Source: Flavobacteriaceae bacterium D16
GTDB lineage: Bacteria > Bacteroidota > Bacteroidia > Flavobacteriales > Flavobacteriaceae
Length of the DNA stretch: 64,000 nucleotides
NCBI GenBank assembly: GCA_021295155.1
Contig: JAJTJC010000036.1
Span: forward strand, 558,001-622,000
Reading direction: 5' to 3'
Shown: piece by piece, positions 61,601-64,000 of the stretch
How positions within the stretch are numbered: the stretch's first letter is position 1
Layout: every line of letters starts with the position of its first letter
Program-made: the position numbers and the translations under genes
Notes under the pieces: model-generated
What the model was told of the DNA's origin: nothing
What the model saw: the letters and a program-made list of their open reading frames with translations, nothing else
The model's database searches: none

Positions 61601-64000
61601 TCGGAGCAACACCATCAGCCACAACGGCATACACATAAGCGCCATCTCCTCCTGCAGCCACAATGTTTACATCAGTGTCTGTACCACAGGCAGAAATATT
61701 AGCTGCAGAGGCGGTTACACTGAGCTCAGGATCTATGGTTATAGTATCTGTGGCTGTACAGTTATTACCATCAATTACATCAATAGTGTATGTTCCGGGA
61801 GCAAGACCAGTAAATACGTTGCCAGAACCGTATGCACCTCCATTAATTCGGTACTGGAAATTTCCATCGCCACCAGAAGTTACGTTCGCTGTGAGTGTTA
61901 ATCCAACAGCATCATCATAGCAGGGATCATTAGGAACGATGCTTAATACTGGCGGAACAGCTGCATTCAGGTCGAATGTAGTAGCAACCACACATCCATT
62001 AGCATCTGTAACTGTGGCCGAATAGGTGCCCATTTGGTTCAATCCGGCAAAATTACCAGTGGTATTATTCACCACGGTAATAGTATCGGGATAGGTAATT
62101 TCATAGGTATAGCTTCCCCAGCCGCCTGCAGCAGTCAATTGAACGCTACCAGGATCCGTACAGGTAGGCTGTACATCGGCAACAGCGAGCGTTAGGGCTG
62201 CTGCTGGGGCGTTGATTGTAATGCTGGTGGTATCAACACAGTTGGTGTCGTTATCGGTAACAGTAATATCGTAAGTGCCTGCAGCAAGGCCGGTTAAAGA
62301 GATAGTTCCGTTGGTCTCGGCCGCCCCACTGAAAGTAGCTGGGCCGGTTATATTGTAGTCGTAAGAAGAGGCAAATCCGGAAACCGTAAAACTGGCCTCA
62401 CCGTCTGTATCTCCAAGACAGCTGACATTGCTTATAAGTGTACCTGTTACCTGAACCGGCACAACAGGTGCAATAGTAAAATCTTCCTGATAAACACACC
62501 CATTAACATCCGTAACCTGGAAAGTATAGGTGTCTGGTGACAGACCGGAGAATAGATTGTTGTTTCCATTATTTACAGCAGCAGGCGCAATGATTTCATA
62601 AACAAATGGGGCTGTGCCGTCAACCACACTCACTGTAACATCCGAAACTAGTGCCGGACACAGGGGTTGTGTGGCTGTAAAGGTTAGGTCTGTTATAGGG
62701 TTGAGCGGATCAATAGTGACGTTGTTGGTCACAAGTAAACAGCCACTCGCATCCCTGACAGTAATGGTATAAGTGCCATCCGTAAGACCAGTAAAGGTTT
62801 CAGCTCCGGCACCACTCAAAAAGTTCACTCCGTCAATGCTGTATTCGTAAGGAGCAGTTCCACCTGTAACATTCTGGGCTTCAATTGTCCCCGTCTGAAT
62901 ACAAGTGTAGGGCTGAATCAACACTGCATCAGCTGAAATGCCATTAACAGGAGTAGATATGGTCTGATATTCAAAGTAATCACAGGACGCACTTCCTTTA
63001 CGCTGATTGATCACAATAGCGTAATCTCCGGCAGGTAAACCTGTAAATGTACCGGAAGCATTAGTTGCTATTGCGTTAATGTAGTCGTAATTGTTTTCAT
63101 CAAACCCAGTGGCGTCGAATAAATAATAAGTAAGCTGATAGCCATTGCTGTCAACAAGGTTAATTATGATCTCACCCGTAGCTTCACCAAAACACAAGAC
63201 GTCGATTATAGTTGTAGGATCAAAATCAGCAGATGGCCTGAATTCTATAACAACCGGGTTTGAAATATCAAAACAATTATTTCGATCTACGACCACAAAG
63301 GTGTAGGTTCCTGGATCTAATACGTCAAATATCTGACTGGTCTGGAATTCAGAAGCAGGAATATCTGAAGGTGTGGGATAAGAGATTTGGGTAACCCCTA
63401 ATTCATCCACAAATTCCCAGATAGCATAAGTATGAGGGGTTTGTCCTCCTGTTGACGACATTTGGATATTCCCTTCCCTACAGGTAATATGCTGTGAAAT
63501 ACGTGCTTCCAGCTCCAGGTCATTATTGTCCTGGATAGTTACTTGTTCATTGTGCAAACAACCATCATCTGTAGTCACTTCAATATCATAAACACCTGGA
63601 TTAAGGTTCGGAAATGTATGATTGTTGTCAACGCTAGGCCCATAGGTATCTACAATAGTTCCGCCCTGGGAAATCTCATAGTAATATTGAGGCTCTACAT
63701 CAAGAACAGATATACTAATAGAACCAAGACCGTTACAGTTGGCATCCGCAGTGGTAACGTCTACCTGGAAATTTCGCTGCAGTACTCCAATATTCTCTAA
63801 ACGGAATACACACCCTCCAACAACGCCCACCTGCTGCATTTCTATGGTGTAGGCACCATTAGTTGCTATATCAAAACTTGGTCCGTTTCCAGCGCTAAAT
63901 GGCACCAGAATGTTGCCGTTAGTGGCATCCAGAAGCTGGTACTCATAATCTGCCGGCATGTTGGTTACCGTGATATTACCCGGTGATGTACAAATAACGT
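52629..64000 (-). CDS. Giant SprB-repeat adhesin with type B T9SS sorting domain (5' end outside window)
   Basis: The frame stays open past the ATG at 63959 to the window edge, so at least 3,789 residues are present and the start lies beyond. I count about 43 SprB-like modules of roughly 86 residues, with pattern C.G...G.I.V...GG..PY.YSID... followed by ..F.GL.AGTY.V.V.D.NGC. Forty-two have a cysteine near each end; the last lacks the first. The C-terminus (PNFFTPDGDGMNDFW, GWDGTYNGNELPTGDYWYV, GHFTLYR) is a CHU_C-type sorting domain. In the whole ORF I find about seven lysines. The product is predicted to be secreted by the type IX system and attached to the surface, for adhesion and perhaps gliding. 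Confidence 0.95.
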   Translation of the reverse strand, partial: VICTSPGNITVTNMPADYEYQLLDATNGNILVPFSAGNGPSFDIATNGAYTIEMQQVGVVGGCVFRLENIGVLQRNFQVDVTTADANCNGLGSISISVLDVEPQYYYEISQGGTIVDTYGPSVDNNHTFPNLNPGVYDIEVTTDDGCLHNEQVTIQDNNDLELEARISQHITCREGNIQMSSTGGQTPHTYAIWEFVDELGVTQISYPTPSDIPASEFQTSQIFDVLDPGTYTFVVVDRNNCFDISNPVVIEFRPSADFDPTTIIDVLCFGEATGEIIINLVDSNGYQLTYYLFDATGFDENNYDYINAIATNASGTFTGLPAGDYAIVINQRKGSASCDYFEYQTISTPVNGISADAVLIQPYTCIQTGTIEAQNVTGGTAPYEYSIDGVNFLSGAGAETFTGLTDGTYTITVRDASGCLLVTNNVTIDPLNPITDLTFTATQPLCPALVSDVTVSVVDGTAPFVYEIIAPAAVNNGNNNLFSGLSPDTYTFQVTDVNGCVYQEDFTIAPVVPVQVTGTLISNVSCLGDTDGEASFTVSGFASSYDYNITGPATFSGAAETNGTISLTGLAAGTYDITVTDNDTNCVDTTSITINAPAAALTLAVADVQPTCTDPGSVQLTAAGGWGSYTYEITYPDTITVVNNTTGNFAGLNQMGTYSATVTDANGCVVATTFDLNAAVPPVLSIVPNDPCYDDAVGLTLTANVTSGGDGNFQYRINGGAYGSGNVFTGLAPGTYTIDVIDGNNCTATDTITIDPELSVTASAANISACGTDTDVNIVAAGGDGAYVYAVVADGVAPNPGDFAITNPVTVTGAGDYDVYVRDNNGNAGYCEASFDLTISQDLPLSITATPTPVVCFGESNGSINITAANGSGPYLFSIDNGANYQASGSFVNLPAGTYNIRVRDADNCEETTTVDVLEPTQLAAEAAITQAYTCLQLGEITVGSVTPTSGGSGDYQYSINGGAWTAVTTGGTVFSNLIDGTYSILVRDANATTCILTLPDVIIPPLPTEPVLSTTVTYNCDGSGNITVLPNDPTYTYSLDGGAFQASNVFNNVAVGNHLITVNYGSDCTTDTPVIIENGYAFGANITGFTNISCNGGADGSITFEVENFDAVNGFEYSVNGGAFSAPQFASPVTVNTLTAGVHNIEVRDILDNSCTITLTETLSEPTPVVASAVVIEPFTCVNGGATITASATGGTPSYEYQLEDGVGGVITPYQTGTTFTGLVAGDYIVRVRDANNCEDPIDAPITIVAPSNPTFTATPTTCYSGNNDGAILVDVTSLPGNGGFQFSINGGPFMTPTPSTATSYTFNNLSAGTYTIDVRDQFGCVAGPQNVTINPQLVANAVLTADLTCIVDATVDVNVLGGSGTYTYEWSNDGGVIYNSTNFVGNVFTTDTDGTYQFRVTDTSTPTACVVVTNPVVVTPAVNPVISNVVPTNILCNGDLTGMLDVTIDTSFGSPPYVIDVVEVNGPTNYGTQTTGLPAGDYEVTITDDKGCVSAPFAVSITEPNAISYNINLVPITCGAGGTTLGSITVENLTGGTAEYTYYLNGNNGFSANYATTAGGEDHTFTILEFGIYEVDVVDANGCSLRTTNIIASPPSDLDIDVSALTANCAAGGTATVTVAAGGSGNYQFGILDSYTAPYSSSYQGPDVLGGDTATFTALVPGVTYTFVVYDTTTMCYYFESASAPINSPSNMTVDSLVAANVTCTGAADGNVSFTFDNFDAGATQVDYEIFNAQSNVTTGFTGTSAVNPPGGPVTVNNFATLPPGIYYLLLSEVGGAYAGCTIGSANFTITESTNLLSVTAASPTNDNCNVNAGVITATAQFGTAPYEFQYLLATDPAPTAASPGWTSSTTANVESGNYIVYVKDANDCIQNDPITVILDPTPDISISVVDECAPEGTFQVLVTLDVAGVAPYQISINGGPFQNIVFNGSNQYTVTGLSSGMGQNITVRDLNGCFETEPFDIITPLEFIVTQTALLDCEPGAAANAEITIEVTSGSGSYDYEIDGPGAFDVARTALPSNPFTWTGAAAAGSYDVTIYDLSTTPPNCAETITIAIPDAVVPVFTETHTDITCNGASDGTITLTETDNGINPLTYTLTPMPVGVVLNGSTFENVPPGTYDVRGTGTNGCFTDIFGIVINEPNPIVVPVPTVVEFGCTSGNNPNNASISISSAGITGGSGTYVIYEFINDQGTPAPGDDVIVQSGPLTNYTETDVAGGSYTINVYDTNGCLGSTTAIILPYDELLTATAAITNAITCNPGMDGEITITVTSTVNDPTRFEYSIDNGATYQASNVFSGLDIGTYNFLVRHIDTGCIITTSETLTDPNTFTIDVVTLSHVICFGTATGEVTFELIDATYAGGFDWEIWDDNGTPGNLADDVSVNTGTEAGNGPTPVINIGAGSYYVSITQTNDPGCINTAPFIINGPPAAITALADVTPITCLGNDGIIEIIDVQGGWGGYSYYVGLVPPAGPGAYLPNPRFENLSPGTYEAWVIDSQGCAQMVQNNIVLTDPAPITATLQINQENCINLQGELEVVGTAGGQGSNYTYQLIRNGVPFNAPQTSTVFSGLGAASYEVLITDQWSCSATIGPEVLYEQMNLVGTVVKPIDCTASPDGEITINVSGGSANLDYTVTFPDLVTTSSNATGVFTGLSQPGTYTFVVTDLDTSNPVCSQTITMDLDAPTPVTFDPHTIVDVSCNGLSDGSIRVNLVPSAPGVNDNPPYTYNLYDAASVLIAGPQPDPLFTGLAAGTYEVEAISNRGCSLREVIVINEPAVLVMSATATPFACNPDNTVNTATITATVSPGTGTAPYLYSIDNVNFQSANTFDVVDTGVAQPITVYVTDANGCTTTDTVNLQPLNTFTASVTQNSAISCANPEEVLITVTDDGNPANTYTYELLPLGNPNGSLTGNPTNVTATFELTAVGNYTFRVTDNATGCYVDTPAYTIAPYDLIDAVATATTPVTCFGDTNGALEINISGYTGAYNYEIFTAAGVSTGTTGAGNTSANPMSITGLSGGNYFVRITETDAPFCVEDSNTITIVSPDMPLSATVNPVANVTCTNDQGEILVDPEGGYAPYDIVLTNTTTAQVYTVNGVDSFIFTGLSEGNFTIAITDSGGCVLNDTEVLVQPVPITADITATPTALACYGDNNAEVTAINVVGGEGSYLYILNIYDASGTTIDFSSGAQSSPTFTGLGAGIYSITVTDGWNCDVETVQVTITEPTEVQSSLVQTTMMTCTNNAQLMLFASGGAAPYEFSTDGVVYQPMSGGDTHTFTVADGVYQYHVRDSLGCEANISNQITVDPIEPLTINIDDSAAMINCTGEATATIIAEATGGLGNYSYELFGDAALTLLLTGPQADGTFQNLTAGSYYVRVTSMDCVEVSNEIIITEPMPLQIDRQESTNVSCAGEADGTITVEVSGGTGNILYAISPNLNKFDTVNTFTDLAPGVYDVIAQDVNGCFIPFQFTITEPAPIDIAYTALPEVCAGSEDGSITITISGGTAPYRTAFNSNADADFVAAQTTFSDLAAGMYVIFVRDAMDCETNVIVEIEPGVNLNGIVEPVYECTGNIPGNYINITMEDPAVLGSIMYALDSTDPADMQLNPDFRDLTPGSHYIAVSHANGCVQTLDFEIDNYDPLTLTLVQNNINEITAIAAGGLPPYTFYFNDDNNGDDNTYYINRTDTHTVRVVDQLGCEMEAQIFMEFIDIEIPNFFTPDGDGMNDFWIPDNMDGFPEILIKIYDRYGRVVAEEALGSQGWDGTYNGNELPTGDYWYVIKLNGENDDREFVGHFTLYR

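Noticed and set aside
53172-63800. Many plus-strand ORFs opposite the adhesin
   Set aside because: All are shadows of the repetitive adhesin frame.
52629-64000. Possible CRISPR or tandem DNA repeat array
   Set aside because: The periodicity is at protein level (about 86 residues); the DNA units are divergent and there are no short identical repeats with uniform spacers.

Overview
The window looks like a chromosomal segment from a marine-type member of the Flavobacteriaceae (Bacteroidota). The signs are: a giant SprB-type adhesin module array with a type IX secretion (T9SS) type B sorting domain and a downstream PorP/SprF partner; carboxypeptidase-regulatory-domain outer-membrane beta-barrels; a head-GIN (DUF2807) protein; lipoprotein-rich peptidase operons; and -7 promoter boxes of the Bacteroidota form TAnnTTTG. 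The genus cannot be fixed from the sequence alone.

Layout. 1-1.7 kb: the 3' end of a TPR protein and a small DUF2188 protein. 1.72-14.11 kb: an AT-rich island bounded by perfect 63-bp direct repeats, each holding the 3' end of a tRNA(CAU) gene plus its terminator. The intact tRNA lies at the right edge. The island carries a type I restriction-modification operon (hsdR-hsdM-hsdS, minus strand), a small unknown gene, and a tightly overlapping plus-strand cassette: XRE regulator, C5 DNA methyltransferase, a protein with two GHKL ATPase folds, a receiver-like protein, and a Vsr-type endonuclease. No integrase is visible. The second cassette is the best candidate for a little-characterised defence system. 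14.2-16.9 kb: a GMC oxidoreductase with its Tat-exported partner.

17-29 kb: mostly housekeeping genes: methylmalonyl-CoA epimerase, rbfA, a LolC/E-like permease, dusB, an outer-membrane beta-barrel protein, an M28 peptidase divergent from a TolB-like lipoprotein, and lepA. 27-32 kb: an ion-transport group of a cation/proton antiporter with an RCK domain, divergent from a universal-stress protein and a SulP transporter that carries an unusual C-terminal extension. 32-38 kb: an overlapping exported-hydrolase run (metallo-beta-lactamase fold, SMP-30, subtilase, M1 peptidase). 37.6-40.7 kb: a GCS2-CBS ligase-like protein paired with an aspartoacylase-like hydrolase.

40.8-51.6 kb: rnpA, an S41 protease, a PqqB-like protein, a fructosamine kinase family protein, a decayed acyl-CoA ligase fragment that no intact ORF reveals, an rpiB-CDF-GNAT operon, rnr, head-GIN, LysE, two tRNA-Cys-like genes (one with an abnormal anticodon loop), and folB. 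51.7-64 kb: the PorP/SprF protein and at least 3,789 residues of a huge adhesin with about 43 SprB-like modules. Its 5' end lies beyond the window.
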